DNA of 64,000 nucleotides. Source: Gnetum montanum. Lineage: Eukaryota > Streptophyta > Gnetopsida > Gnetales > Gnetaceae. Numbering within the stretch: the first letter of the stretch is position 1; each line of letters begins with the position of its first letter. Made by a program: the position numbers and the translations under genes. Positions 42,144 through 54,524 of the stretch are shown here, one piece after another. The notes beneath the pieces are model-generated. The model was not told where the DNA came from and did not search any database. It saw only the letters and a program-made list of their open reading frames with translations. The stretch spans positions 154,369-218,368 of the forward strand of contig MNCI01005202.1 in NCBI GenBank assembly GCA_015680685.1, in the 5' to 3' direction.

Positions 42144-44580
42144 CTTGTGTTAACCCCACATAACCAAACTTTAATATGAGAGTATTTGCGAAGTGTTCAG
42201 AAAGGGATATGGTAACATTAGAAGGAGTGAAATGTCCTATAAGCTAATGATAACCACCTAGAATTATTATAGGTAAATTTAGGCCATAGATTAAGATCAT
42301 AGGATACTTGAGACTCAAATAGCTATAAAGCCTTATGTATAACATAGAAAACCATTCTTATTCTCACCTTTCTTCTTCTTACTTAGCGAAGCTTGTGTGG
42401 GGGTCTTGGTGGTAATGCCTTTATCTCTAACACTCTTGGGGGTTACCCACTAGTTTTGTGTTATTTTGGTAGCTACACACTTTTTGTAAATAGGGTTGAA
42501 TATGTTTATGTATTCATCAAAGTCTCCTCTTAATTGTTCATATATAGCAGTTCTAATCTTGGATACATTGGTAAACTTATTCAATATGGTTTTGGCCATC
42601 ATCAAGACTTGATCCTTCTTGATCAAGCCTTGAACATAAATCTTGTAGCTACAAGATGCATGTAAAATTAACAAGTTAGAAGGAGTGATCAAACTAATAA
42701 AGCAAAAGCATTAAAAACCTACAATAATCTTGCTTACACTTGTAGGCGATACACATTGCCTGAAGTATTTTAGAATAAGGTGTGAGCTCTATATGCCACC
42801 ATCAGAGTATTATCAGCATTGTATTGAGAACACTCTAGCATTCTCTAGATATCAAAAAGATAATATTTACCAATAGTATCCTTAGTTTCTATCAACTTTC
42901 CTATTGCCTAGGTTTTTGGATCATTAGTTATGAACCTGATGATCAGCCTCATAGACCTAGGCAGTAAGGTCTCCATTATAACCCTAGCCACATCTGTAGA
43001 CAAGTGTGATCACAATATCACACTAAAATTCTATATGATGTAGGCAAGAAATTCCCTTGCCTCTAGTCAAAACCATAGTGAGCCCCCTCTAGGACCATGT
43101 TAGCTAAAGGGGTGTTTGCCTCGGATTGGTTTATGTAACATAAGATGCCAACCAGCTCAACCATGATGAATATGAGTTTCAGTAGGGCCCTACATTAGGA
43201 ATAGGAATACTGTCAGGACCATATTGTAACACTTATAATTTCTTAACATGTTTACCAAACATCATAGTTAAAGGTGAAATTAGTTCCTGTAAAAAACTCT
43301 AAGGTGTTTGTTTAAATTTATCTAAGAACTTGATAATGACATCATTAAAAACATCATAGCCATAAGAAAAAGCTTACTAAAGATAGTAAATTTTTTTTAT
43401 TTCTCATGAAATCAACCTTAGAGCATAGTTAACATCTTTAGGCATCCCCAGTAGCATGGGACATTAACAAGAAAAATCCTTAAGCATGTCAACGTTGTCC
43501 ATCTCCAAGGGGTAAATTGATACAACTCAAATTAAGCCTAATTTATGTAGCCTTATTAAAAATTCATCCCTTAAATCATAAGCTTTCCACCCATAACTAG
43601 TATAACCAAAAATTCATTATCATTTTTACACAAAGTATAACCAAAATTACACAATCATAGCTATTAACATAAACTTCCTTTCGCATAATGTTGGTTAAGA
43701 ACTCGTCAAAAATTCATTTGAGCTCTAAATTGAGTGATTCCATTAGCATTTGAAAGCTTGAATTGATCCCTAGATATCTAAAAAAAATTTAAAACCCTAC
43801 CATTTCTTCAAGAAACATTTTTAGACTTATAGGACAATCTAAAAAATGACACAAACACAACTATGCAACTTAAGAAAAATGGTCATAAATTTGTCATTAC
43901 AAATCCAAATCAAACAAGACCATAGCGATTAAAAACCTTAAACATACTCTAAAAGTTCATAACCTTATATTCTGGCAATCCCTAGCAATATTTATAATAA
44001 AAATTCATAACTTTGCTTGTTTTTTCATCAAAAAAGCATTAAAAACACAAAATTTACAAAACCTACTTGAATTTAGTCATGCGTTAAAGCTATACTGGCC
44101 AAAAAATCTTAAAACTACATAAGAACCATTGAAATAGGGGGTGGGATTTTTTCAAAATTTAAGTTTGATAAAAATTATAGCCTAGATCTAAAAAAATTTG
44201 CTCCCCCCCCCCCCCCCCCCCCCCCCAAATTGATGAAAAAAGCATATGAGACAACAACTCTATTTTTTAAATCTAATGTACCAAGTCCAGAATGACAAAA
44301 TAACCCTAGATCTACATAGAAACAACCAAAATTCTGAGGTAGGATTTTGATAGAATTTCATTCTATGCACTCCCTTAGCATAGATTTGACAAAATGGCCC
44401 ATATGCTAGTGAGGAAAGCATAAAAATGGCTAGGAAACTAAAGAAAACAACCTACCTTGGAGTGAGTGATGAGGAAGGTTGGATTGGAACAAGCTTGGGC
44501 AGTTGGAAGATGCCCTATATAGCCTCATATACCTCTTGGATCCTTGGATTTTTGCTACTATCTCCATGTTTTTTCGTCAT
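42144..44580 (-). pseudogene. Antisense gypsy-borne spliced gene, copy 2 (exons 1-4)
   Basis: Exon 1 44580-44456 (MTKKHGDSSKNPRIQEV; donor AAG|GTAGGT); exon 2 43189-42738 (LVGILCYIN, SMRLIIRFITNDPK, YNADNTLMVAYRAHTLF, VYRLQ; donor GTAAGC); exon 3 42648-42368, 281 nt (YKIYVQGLIKKDQVLMMAKT, RGDFDEYINIFNPIYKKC, ending SKKKK; acceptor TTGTAG, donor AAAG|GTGAGA); exon 4 from 42236 (acceptor TTATAG; NTLILKFGYVGLTQEWLRE). Exon 4 is cut off by the LTR ending at 42106. Exon sizes agree with copy 1: 125 versus 128 for exon 1 and 281 versus 280 for exon 3. It has stops in exons 1-3, so it is a relic, but exon 3 still has a clean 80-codon frame. Product unknown. Confidence 0.65.
44203..44226. repeat. C24 homopolymer
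   Basis: Twenty-four consecutive Cs inside the first antisense intron of copy 2. Confidence 0.99.
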
Positions 44581-44861
44581 TTCTCCACCAACATTGAAGA
44601 AGCTAGGAAATCTATAGGGTTGAAGCCTCTATGTTGGCTAGGAGGAAGATCTGGTATCACAACATTGAAAATTGATGGTGTTTGTGGCAACAAACTTTGC
44701 TAGATCTCTCCTCTAATGCTTTGGCTACTAGAATGAGAGTTGTGATGGGTGTTTGAAAAAAATTGACCATAAAAACCATACCTAAACCTAAACATCCACT
44801 CATTTACCTCCTTTGCCAATTTTGTGCATTGGAAATCATAGGTAGTTATTGTATAGTTGTG

Positions 44862-47170
44862 TTAGGCTAAGGCACCCTGATGATAAAAGAATCCCTTGGA
44901 GGCACTCGTGATGATACTCTTATGAAAAAAGGGGAATCTTGAGCTATGGGAAGCTAAAGAAGCCATTTCATGACAAAGGAGTACTTGAATCACAAATGAT
45001 TCTCTTGCAAGTCTTGGATCATCATTAATGTTGAAAGCTGAAATAATGTAAGGGTGGTTATTAGCATTCACTAGGACTTTGTAGACCTAAATCAACTAGT
45101 TTTATGATCGAAGTGGATTGGAAGCATCTAAGATAATTTTTCCCTTATCTATCATCCTCTGTAGGTCATCCCCTAGTGTGAGGTAGAAGTCTGTGTCATG
45201 ATCATGTAGTTGGTGATAGTGGTAGAAGTAGTCTAACATGAAGTACTTAGGCAGTTGAGGGTTATCTTTTTTTGTTGTAGTGGGGTCTTTCTCTATTTCA
45301 TAGAGTCTATCATGATTCTTTTAGAAAGCTTTAGACATCTATTTGTATTCAATACATCCACTTTTCAAAAGTTGGTCTAACAAATCAGATGGTTTTAGTG
45401 GTAGCATAGTGCATTTGGACATGTCCTTTCTTTTGAAATTGTATCTAGTTGTTGTTGATGTAGTAGCCCTAGAGGTTGATGATTGGTTATTGTGGTCATT
45501 AGTGGGAGCTTTGGGTGGGTTGGCCCTTGGCCTCTATTTTGTAGTGCTTGTTTCTTTGGTCATAGTTTCTACAACATGTTGTTTTATTTGCTCTTTTCTT
45601 TGTCTCTCCGTGTATGTTGATTTTTATATGATATGTAGGCTAGATCATGACTAGCCTCCATAGCATCCTCTATATTTTTAGTTTGAGAAAATGCCTGGTT
45701 GAGGGATAGCAAGTCAAGATAGAACATTTTGGACTTGATAAAGTCATTAATTGCTTCCTTAAATATGGCCAACAAGTTGGCTTACTAATGGGTTATGAGA
45801 TTTCATTCAACAGTTCATTCCACCATTGAATGAATTTCTGCATGGCTTCTAGGGATTCCTATTTGACCTTCATGAGTTCATCAACTGTTGTGCTAGGCTT
45901 AAAGTTATACTTGAAGTAGTTGAAAAACTGGACAATCAAGTCCTCCAAAAGGGATATGGATCCCCTAGGTAACACGTGGTACCGATCAAGTTCTTTTCTA
46001 GTCAATGATATAGGGAAAATCCTCATGATAGTATGAGGCCATGGATATAAGAGTAAGCATTCAGATCAAAAGGTAATAAGGTGAGAATTTGGATCACCTT
46101 CCCCATTATGCTTGCTATGTTAAGGAATAGAGACACTAGGAGGAAGTGTCAAGGGTGGGACTATAGGACTAGTGGGATCATCCTGGTAGTATTCCTTAAT
46201 GTTTATTTTTTGTGAGGCTTTAAGCTTCTTCAATTCCTTCGTTAGGTATTGGATAATTTGGAAAGCTTGATCTAGGCCTTGTGGTGGCCTTGTTGGTTAT
46301 GAGGTCTGTACATAGGGTTGTGGCATTTTTTGTGAGGCTTGTGGTCTTGGTATGGGTTTTAACATAGATGGAGGAGGTTGCATTATGGTTGTAGCTTGTG
46401 GACCAAACAAGGAAAAGGATCTTTGTGTCAGTACTAAAGGCACAAATGGGACAAAGGGGATGTGTGACCCCTAAGTTGGTTAGGGTCCCATGGTGGATCC
46501 CGCATGGGTAGTTAGCGGGTTTTTGGTGGTAAAAACCAATGTAAATGGTTGCATAGATCAAGGATATGTAGCAAATGACATTGATGTATTATATTTTATT
46601 GTTTGTGGCATTGATTAAGTTTGATGTGTGGCTATGATTAGTGTGGGACTAGCCATGGTAAGATAAGGAGTGGAAGATGATGGCGCATATCGATGGAGAA
46701 AAAAAAGCATTAGAGGAAGGCATTGTGGCCTTGGGAGATGTTTGTTGGAACAATCCCCCCAAGATGTTTTTGGGCTCAAATTTTGCCCTGAATTCATCCT
46801 CCTCTTGTTGTTCTTCTAAGCTATGCTTGTCATCTTTCTCTTACATCATAATCAATTGAGCCAAGATGCTAGCATGGACATCAGTTAGAGGTATTTAGTC
46901 ATATGGGGAAGGGACATACTCTTTTCCATCCCCATGTACAAGCTCAAACTCCATTTTTAATCTACTTACACATGTAGAATCATCAAGTCAACCTACATTT
47001 TGGTGCAAATGTAATGATATTAGTATTCATTTATGAAGGTAAATTCAGGACTTTTGTCCTTTGATCCTCAAAGATCACCTACATTCGATGATGATAGGGT
47101 CTTTAAGATCATAAACCCTCATGGCTTGTTGGAGGATGAGGGGTAATTTAGTGGACTATTGGCAAGACAT
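44862..47170 (-). pseudogene. Gypsy gag (and start of protease linker), minus strand
   Basis: Read leftward from ATG at 47170. The usual gag start is partly lost, but RVYDLKDPIIIEC is clear and matches 16485 onward. Then GDGKEYVPSPYD, LEEQQEEDEFRAK and NILGGLFQQTSPKATMP lead to a Pro-rich region. The gag domain (about 46150-45650) shows PISLTRKELDRYHVLPRGS, FNYFKYNFKPSTTVDELMKV and QKFIQWWNELLNEI. Further on FLKSKMFYLD and NIEDAMEASHDLAY match 17875-17990. The end, FNINDDPRLARESFVIQ (45071-44862), matches 18570 onward. At 44860 it stops abruptly against plus-oriented element sequence. Stops throughout. No protease is present in this copy. Confidence 0.8.
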
Positions 47171-48389
47171 GGCTATAGTATTGAGAATGGCTTAAAATAG
47201 GTTATAAATGATAAAATAGAAGTAAATTCTAGTGAATGGGATTCTAAAACTTTTAAAGTCAAAAAAATGACCAACAATGAATACTTTACTATAATTAGTA
47301 ACTGGGGGTGGGGGAGGATAAGGGGGGTTTACCATTTTATCAAAAATGGAAAACTAGAAATGTTGGTGTTAAACCTTACCCAAGTTAACCTTTCAACTAG
47401 CTCTACACTGGGTATGGTAGGTGGTGAAAGAAGGGGAGGTGAGATGATGGGAATCTCACATCTTATAATTTAACATTGAAGAGGGAAAGCCTAAAGAACA
47501 AAGTGAAAAGTTGTTGTTTATGCCACAAAAAAAAATGATTTTAGTAGTTTATCAATTTTCTTAGCTTGGAAAAATGAAGGAGAAGCTAACTTCTAGAAAT
47601 TTGGTAGTTTTTGTAAGGGCTATACCACAACTTTAGAAGCTGAAAAAGATTGAAATTAGCAAGATAAAGGAAAAGAGAAAAGGTTTCAATGTTGGCTTTG
47701 AGACTAAAACATTCATAGTAGTTGTTGTGAAAAGCCATCATCCAACTACCTACAACTTCCAAGCTATAGTTTTAATCATATGGGGGAAGGGCCAATGCTA
47801 TTCTTTTGGGAGTTTTGGTAGCAAAAATATGGAAAAAAGCTTTCAACTTAAAATTATCTTTGAGGAAGTTGGTGTTAAGCCTCTTCCACACTAGCCTCCT
47901 AACTACTTCCATGCTAGGTATGGTAGGAGGGAAAGAAGGGAGATGAGATAATGGGAATCTTGCTTCTTCTATTTCAACATTGTAGAGAAGGAAGGGAAGT
48001 TTGAAGGTCAAAATGGAAGCTTGGTAGTTTCTGAAAAATGGTTTTGGAAAGTTGCCCACTTTTAGCACAAAAAGGGAGAAAGTAAGTTTAATTGGTGTGG
48101 AAACCAATGTTTTTTTTGTAGCAGAAAATGTGGTACTAAAAATTAAATGGTTGTTAAGGCTTCCATGCTAGCTTTTTTTCTAAAAGTTCATAGCAAGTGT
48201 TGTGAAATTTTAGCACCCAAACCACCTACAACTTTCATGCTGGGATTTCTGCTATAGGGAATAAGGACAACATTGGTTTTCCAAGGTCTTGTCTGCAAAA
48301 ATGCAAATTCACTCCTAAGAGATAATGTTGGCAATATGGCCAATCAATTTTGGCATAGAAATTGGGCAAAGGTCCTCCTTCTAGTGCCA
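47171..48389 (-). mobile_element. Primer-binding site and leader of the minus-strand gypsy copy
   Basis: TGGCACTAGAAGGAGGACC (minus strand, 48389-48371) directly follows the LTR end and is the primer-binding site. The leader contains an imperfect internal duplication: around 47395-47560 and again around 47880-48060, CTRGGTATGGTAGG...GAAAGAAGGG.GATGAGAT.ATGGGAATCT..AACATTG recurs. There is no gag-like frame. Confidence 0.6.
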
Positions 48390-50010
48390 TGAAAACTATT
48401 GTGACCAAAAAAATTGATCACTAGAATGAAGACCAATGGATTTGGTGCAAGCAATCCTCAACCTCAGATCTTGAGGGCCTTAGTGAAAATGTGAAATTTG
48501 AGGTATGTTAGCCAGTTTGACAAATTAACCAAGGACATGGGAAGGTTTACAAAACAATGTAATGAAATGAAATGTAAAAACTAATAACAGATTTGACTAA
48601 TGCATAGAAAATAAATAAACATATATATCTTACATATAAAACCCAAAACTTAAAAATTTATTAAGTCAAAATAAAGAATAAGTTAGAGAATGTGTATAAT
48701 TGATATCTAAATGGATAGTAGGTGAGTTCACTTAGATAGGGGTTCAAGGTTCTTAAAGTTGATGCAGTCAAATCCATGATCTGAATATCCTACCACTTTT
48801 GATGCTATCGAACCTCTAGTGCTATAATCTTAGATGTATAATGTTGGCTATGATGGAGGTTGAGAAGTGTCAAATGTCTAAGCTACCCAAATACTCTATG
48901 TTAAAAGTTGAAAATCCTAGGAGTGTAGTGTGAAGGTTGAAAATTCATAGATCCCAATAGGAGGTTACAAGGTCACAAGGTTTTCATGCTAGGTTCAAGA
49001 GAATACAACTGTGGGAACTTGTAAGAACTCTTGAGTTCTTGAGAATGCCCAAGTGTAGAATCTATGAACAAATTGCTAAATTGTGTAACCAATGCCAATA
49101 GTGTTTAGATTGCAAAAGTGTGGAACTTTCAGAAAATTGCTAAACTATGAAAAAGCATGAAACCTGTAGATGGTGTTTTAGGCTAGTTATTATAGGTCTT
49201 AGGCCATGAATGGAATTTCAAAATGGCTTTTATTTGGCTCTAATTTGGCTGCACAATGGTTGTGAATTAGCTACTAAATTGTTGCAAATTTGTGCCTATT
49301 TCAAGTGAGATAGTTGACCAAATTTCAGGGGTTACCATATATAGAAAGTGCCTTCACCCCCATGGCCATTCTATTTACTATAAATAATAATTGAGGTAGA
49401 CCTTCCATGGTAGAGATGAATTTTCCATGATAAGCTCTCCACCATGCTTGTTAAAGTGGCTAGTCAACGTTAGAGTGTATGAAGTGCTGAAATTTAGCTA
49501 TTGTAGCTTCCACACTGGGGGGATGCAATTTCCACACTGGGGGTGGAGCCTTCACACTAGGGGAAACTTCTAGGATGAAAGGGAAGGTTTCCAAGTTAAG
49601 CATGTAGCCTCCACCCTTGGGGGAAAGTTTCCAAGCTAAGGGAAGATTCACCACCTCTCCATGTTGGGGGTAGGTGAGATCTACCCTTGTAAGTGTTTCT
49701 AGCATAGAAAAATGTATAGACTACATAAAACCCATCAAATTGCCATTTTTGGCATTACAAAAGGCATTTAAACCCCCCTCCTCCCCCATTACCAAGCCTA
49801 AGTATAAATACTAGGAGACCTTTTTAACTTGGCGAATGAGCCTTTGACCACTTATGAGGCATTTTTCAACTCCAAAAGTATAAAGTATGTGAAATTGCCC
49901 ACTGTGGATTACAATATTCACATTTACAATGAAGGTTTGCCTTGGGTTTCATGGGGTGAAAGCTACATGATGAAAATTGACTATAACATGCAAATTTTTG
50001 CAGTGTTTCA
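48390..50010 (-). mobile_element. Gypsy LTR, 1621 bp, best preserved copy
   Basis: On the minus strand it starts TGAAACACTGCAAAAATTTG at 50010 and ends GGTCACAATAGTTTTCA at 48390, followed by the primer-binding site. TG...CA ends are intact. It is used here as the reference for the other LTRs. It lies head-on against a plus-oriented integrase fragment at 50035. Confidence 0.85.
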
Positions 50011-50034
50011 ATTTTCAATATCAAGTTTTACGTT

Positions 50035-51215
50035 ATTCATGGTGAACCTTCAGAAGGCCTAACTGCTACACAAAAGGATTTTTTATGTAAATGATCAAAA
50101 TAGTATGTCATAGTAGGCAATAACACATTATGTTAACAATCCTACACTGGCATATTGTTAGTATGCTTGGGTAAAATAAAAGCCTGAATAGTCCTAGAGT
50201 AAGTTCATGAGGGTGTGTGTGTGGAACATATGGGACCTAGATCCATGGCTTCTAAGATTAGATGGTTAGGCTATTATTGGCCCTATATGGAAAGCCATTG
50301 CCTGCAAAAGATTAAGACTTGGCCTTATACACATACTACAAAACTGAGTTATACATCACTCAAATAACTTCACCATATGATTGGTGGGGTTTGAATATCA
50401 TTGAACCTATAAAGATTAAGTCTTTTGTAGGACATGGATTTATCATAATTGCAATTGAATACTTTACAAAGTTGGTTGAAGCTATTCCCCTAAGAAGGAA
50501 AACATCCAAATAATTTTGTAGGTTTATACTTGATAATATAGGAGCTCTTTTTGACATACCTATGACCATAGTCACAAATAATGGACCATAGTTTAGTAGC
50601 CCAGAAATGAAGAACTTTTGCCATGACCTAGGCATTAAGCACTTCTTCTCATCACCTTATTACCCTCAAGAAAATGGAGAATTTGAAGTAGGTAATAAGA
50701 TCATCATAGACTTGCTTAATAAGATGTTAAATAACAACAAACACAAGTGGCATGAGCAGCTTGTCCATGCACTTTGAACCTTTCGTCTACAACTAGTGTA
50801 ACTGCTTATAGCCTAGTTAATGATTCTGAAGTTGTTTTGCCTCTTAAATTGTAGGGACCATCAATTTAAGTATCCTTATCTGACTTTATCAATGATGAAC
50901 AAAACAAGGAGTAGTGTATCATGAACCTAGACTCAATGGAGGAGTGATACATGTGAATGCTCACTCATGTTAAGTAGTATCAATAGAAGTAGAAATTGAA
51001 ACATCACCATAACCTAAGCAAGTGTAAGATTAAGGAAGGATATCCAATCCTTAAGGTTGTTTGGGAGAATGCAAAAAAAATTCTTAGGCAACTAGGAAGG
51101 ACCTTTCTTGGTCACCAAGGCCTACAATAATGGAACATTCAAAATAGCTGACATGGATGGGAATGAATTTGCCAATCTGGTCAATCATTCCTATCTAAAG
51201 CCTCACTACATGTAG
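50035..51215 (+). pseudogene. Second gypsy integrase copy, decayed
   Basis: From HGEPSEGLTATQKD it parallels 38567 onward. Readable blocks are HEGVCVEHMGP, IKSFVGHGFIIIAIEYFTKL and VEAIPLRRKTSK (open 50319-50513), FILDNIGALFDIPMTIVTNNGP with a stop, CHDLGIKHFFSSPYYPQENG and KWHEQLVHAL, then DMDGNEFANLVNHSYLKPHYM near the end. The NNGP...SPYYPQ.NG core is better kept than in the first copy. Upstream pol sequence is absent; the minus-oriented LTR at 48390-50010 lies directly to the left, so the element was cut by that insertion or by rearrangement. Confidence 0.75.
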
Positions 51216-52287
51216 CCTATAATAGCTAACATGGACAACTATCATAGTCAACAACAAGTGAGCTTCCAGGACCATCTCCTACACAACAAGAGAATTGGTG
51301 AACTTTGTGGCACACATATCATAATAGCATGTTTTCTTTACTTGATTTTCTTTTTCTTTTGGAGTTGTTCTTGTAGGATGAAGCCTAGAGTCATTGTGAA
51401 GGTGCAACTCATCATAGTAGTAAGTCACCACATGACCTCAATGAGTAAGATTCAGTGAGTTTGTCTTATTATATCAAGAGTGCTTGTTTCACCTCATTGC
51501 TTATCACCTTCTTAAACCCAACCCTGTAACCTAATTATAGCCTTCCTTACCTTGAATGCTAATGTTGACCGATGTCTAACACTCATGTATTGTGACCATA
51601 TGACATCCCTTTGTTGTGCTCCACCAAGTCCATTGAATGTAACACATCTCATTTAACAAGAAAACCATTGAGTCCATTGAGCATAACACATCTCACTCAA
51701 TAGAAAAATTGTTAAGTCTACTAGATGTAACACATCTAATTTGGTAGGAAAACAAAATCAAATTGGCCTTGGCAATGAATGTTTCACCCCATAAAAAAAG
51801 GAAATGCAATGAATGTTTCACCCCATAAAAAAAAATAAAAAAAATGGAGAAGCAAATTGCCGAGAAGCTAGAATGGTCCATAAAGATCAAATTTCAAATC
51901 AAAAAGTCCGAATAGATAAAAAAGAAGCCTAGTGGCCAAAGAAATCTTGGAGTGAGGTAATGGTCCCTTAAACACATTTTCTAAGTGAGCCACACTTCCA
52001 AACATGAAGTGCCAAAACCACTGATTAACCAACATGTTAGTGCCATAATTTAGTCCTGACGTTAACTATGGAAGGTATTGTTACCCTTCATAACAATTTC
52101 CCTATGACCTCATTACCATTACCACATCATAGCCTTATCCCATCATCACAAGCACTCTTTGGCATGGTTCAACACGACTAAATCAAGCATGAAGAGGGAA
52201 CATCGATGGTGGGCCTATAGTGGTGTTTTGTATTCTTTGTTGGTGCAGATCAGGTTAATCCTCTAGACACCAACAAAGAGGAGCTAA
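51216..52287 (+). repeat. Spacer before the gypsy 3' LTR with short tandem repeats
   Basis: At about 51626-51757 a unit of about 45 bases of the form AGTCCATTGARTGTAACACATCTCAYTYAACA.GAAAA occurs three times. At about 51769-51838, GCAATGAATGTTTCACCCCATAAAAAAA occurs twice. No gene is seen. CAACAAAGAGGAGCTAA (52271-52287) before the LTR start looks like the polypurine tract. Confidence 0.7.
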
Positions 52288-53697
52288 TGAAACACCACCA
52301 AAAATTCATGTTGTAATATTTTCTAGCCATGTAACCCTCACCCCATAAGACTTGAGGCTAAAATTTCATTGTAAAATGTAAATATTGTAACCCATGAGGT
52401 GCAACCTAACATAATTTATACTTTTGGGGCTAAAAATGCCACATATGTGGTCAAACCCTCATCCCCCAAGTGAAAAAGACATATAATGCCTATATTTTGG
52501 CTTGAGGAGGTTAAAATGCCTTTTGGGATGTCAAAATTGGCATTTTGATGGGTTTTATAGGGGTAGAACATTTTCCACACTAGAGATACCTGTTGGAAGA
52601 TATAACCTAACTTTGTCCAACATTGAAAGGTGTGACATCAACCATGCTCAAAATGTGGGATATAACTCTTACCCCCCCAATGTTGTCACTTCACACCTAG
52701 CATTACTCTAGTATGACCTAGAATTTTAGCACTACTCCAACTCTAGCATTGACCCTACACTTCAATGTTGTTGATGGAAAGCCTAGCATGGATGGAAGAA
52801 GCTAGCATGGGTGAATTTTCCATTTACCATTTTTAGTAAAAGGAATGGTTTTGATGCCATGGAGGTATCAAAAATTATCATACATAGTAACTAGATTGGA
52901 TTTGTAAACCTACAAACACCTACAAGTAGCCATAATTTTGTTAATAATCAAGAAAATTTTTTAGTGAAATTTGTGAACAAAATCTTATAAAAACCAAGCA
53001 CCAATACCATAGAAAGATTTCACATTTTTGCATTTTCAAGCATACTAGTGCATTTGAGAGCTCTTTCAATTTTGCAAATACATAGCTTCTTAGATCATCC
53101 TAGCATGGAAACTTTTGTAGCCATTGTGATCCATTTTTACCCCCTTTGGGATTGTGTGAACTTTGCATCAACACTAAGTACATTGGACTTTGGAACTCCC
53201 AGTGTTACTCTTCTTGGTACTACAAAAACACACACACATATCAAACCCCTTGCATCATTAGCATTGCAGATCTAGTGCAAAGAGAAGTAAAGGTTCAAAA
53301 GAATTAGGAGTTGTAGAATCTTCAAATAATGGAGCTAGTTGTAGTGGTTTCAATGGACTCTAAGCCCCCACTAAAGTGAAACCCCTTGCTATTCCAAGCA
53401 CATATTGTACACATTTATTAAGATTTCTTTATTTCTGTTAAAATAAAGTTCACAATTCTATTTGTGTGCAATTTAGATTCATTCATTTCATTGCATTACA
53501 TTTACTTTGTAGTTCTTTATTCACATTTTTATTTTTGTAATCTCACTTGACCTTCCTTAAGTCCTTGGGTGATCTGCTAGAGCATCCAAGGCATCTCGGA
53601 TTTTGTTTTTTGCATAGGCTCTTAGGATCCAGGGTTAAAGTTGTTGTGATGGTATCTTTGGTTTTTAAGAAACTAAATTTTCTAATCATAACACTGT
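52288..53697 (+). mobile_element. Gypsy 3' LTR
   Basis: About 1410 bases, starting TGAAACACCACCAAAAATTC. It aligns along its length with the other family LTRs; the end is placed by comparison near CTAATCATAACACTGTGA and is approximate. It contains the 147-nt block that recurs at 40574. It is the 3' LTR of the element whose integrase is at 50035-51215. Confidence 0.75.
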
Positions 53698-53721
53698 GAT
53701 GTTTTTGTTGATGGTTGAGGA

Positions 53722-54524
53722 GGAAGTTGTGAGGCTTTGAGCTATGCAATTGGTATTGATATAGATGGAAGAGGTTGAATGATCACCATTGCAAGTGGGT
53801 TAAACAAGGAGAAAGAGGTTAGTGTTGAGACATATAGTATAAAGGGAGTATGAGCAATTTGGGTTACTTGGGGCCCCAATGAGGGTCTCACTGATATGAC
53901 AAAAGGAGGAGGTGAGATAGACATCACTGGGGCTATGTGCATTGGATGAGTTTGTATTGTAAAGGGCATGGATGAGAATAAGGAGGTGGACTGAGAAATG
54001 AGTTATGCATGATGTCTGGCAATAATGGACATAGACCCAACATGGTAGGATGGAAAGAAGGGGAATTGGGCTAAAGGACTTATCCCACCAATGAAGCTAT
54101 GGGTAGTTCTTTAGGAAGTTGAACATTGAAAAAGACTCTTGATGAAGGTGTCTGACTCTAGTTCATCCTCAAACTCATCATTCTCTTCTTGGCCATCCTT
54201 CAAACTAATTTTCTCACTAAACTCATCAGCCTGTATGAGTTGTATGAGCATTTATGCATAAACATTAGTGAGGGGGATTTTGTCATAAGGTGATTGGATG
54301 TATTCTTTCCCATCCCAATGTATAATTTCGAATTAATGCTTAGCATCAGATTTGGAGCATGGTATCAAGAGAATGAATTGTATCTTTGCATAAAGGAAGT
54401 TCTAGAACTCATTGATGATAGAGAGATCCAGGCTTTTACCCTTTTGTTGGAGTGATTATCTTTGTTCTATGACTGTAGGGTCTTTTGGGACATAAACATG
54501 AACTATAGCTTGGCTAGAGGCCAT
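53722..54524 (-). pseudogene. Gypsy gag N-terminal part, minus strand
   Basis: From ATG at 54524: MASSQAIVHVYVPKDPTVIE, matching MSSQ..LRVYDPKDPIIVE at 16470. Then WDGKEYIQSPYDKIPLTNVY, QEENDEFEDELESD and a Pro/Ser-rich stretch with open pieces at 53969-53742. It ends where the plus-oriented LTR at 52288-53697 ends, so the gag domain itself is missing. Stops are present. Confidence 0.7.
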
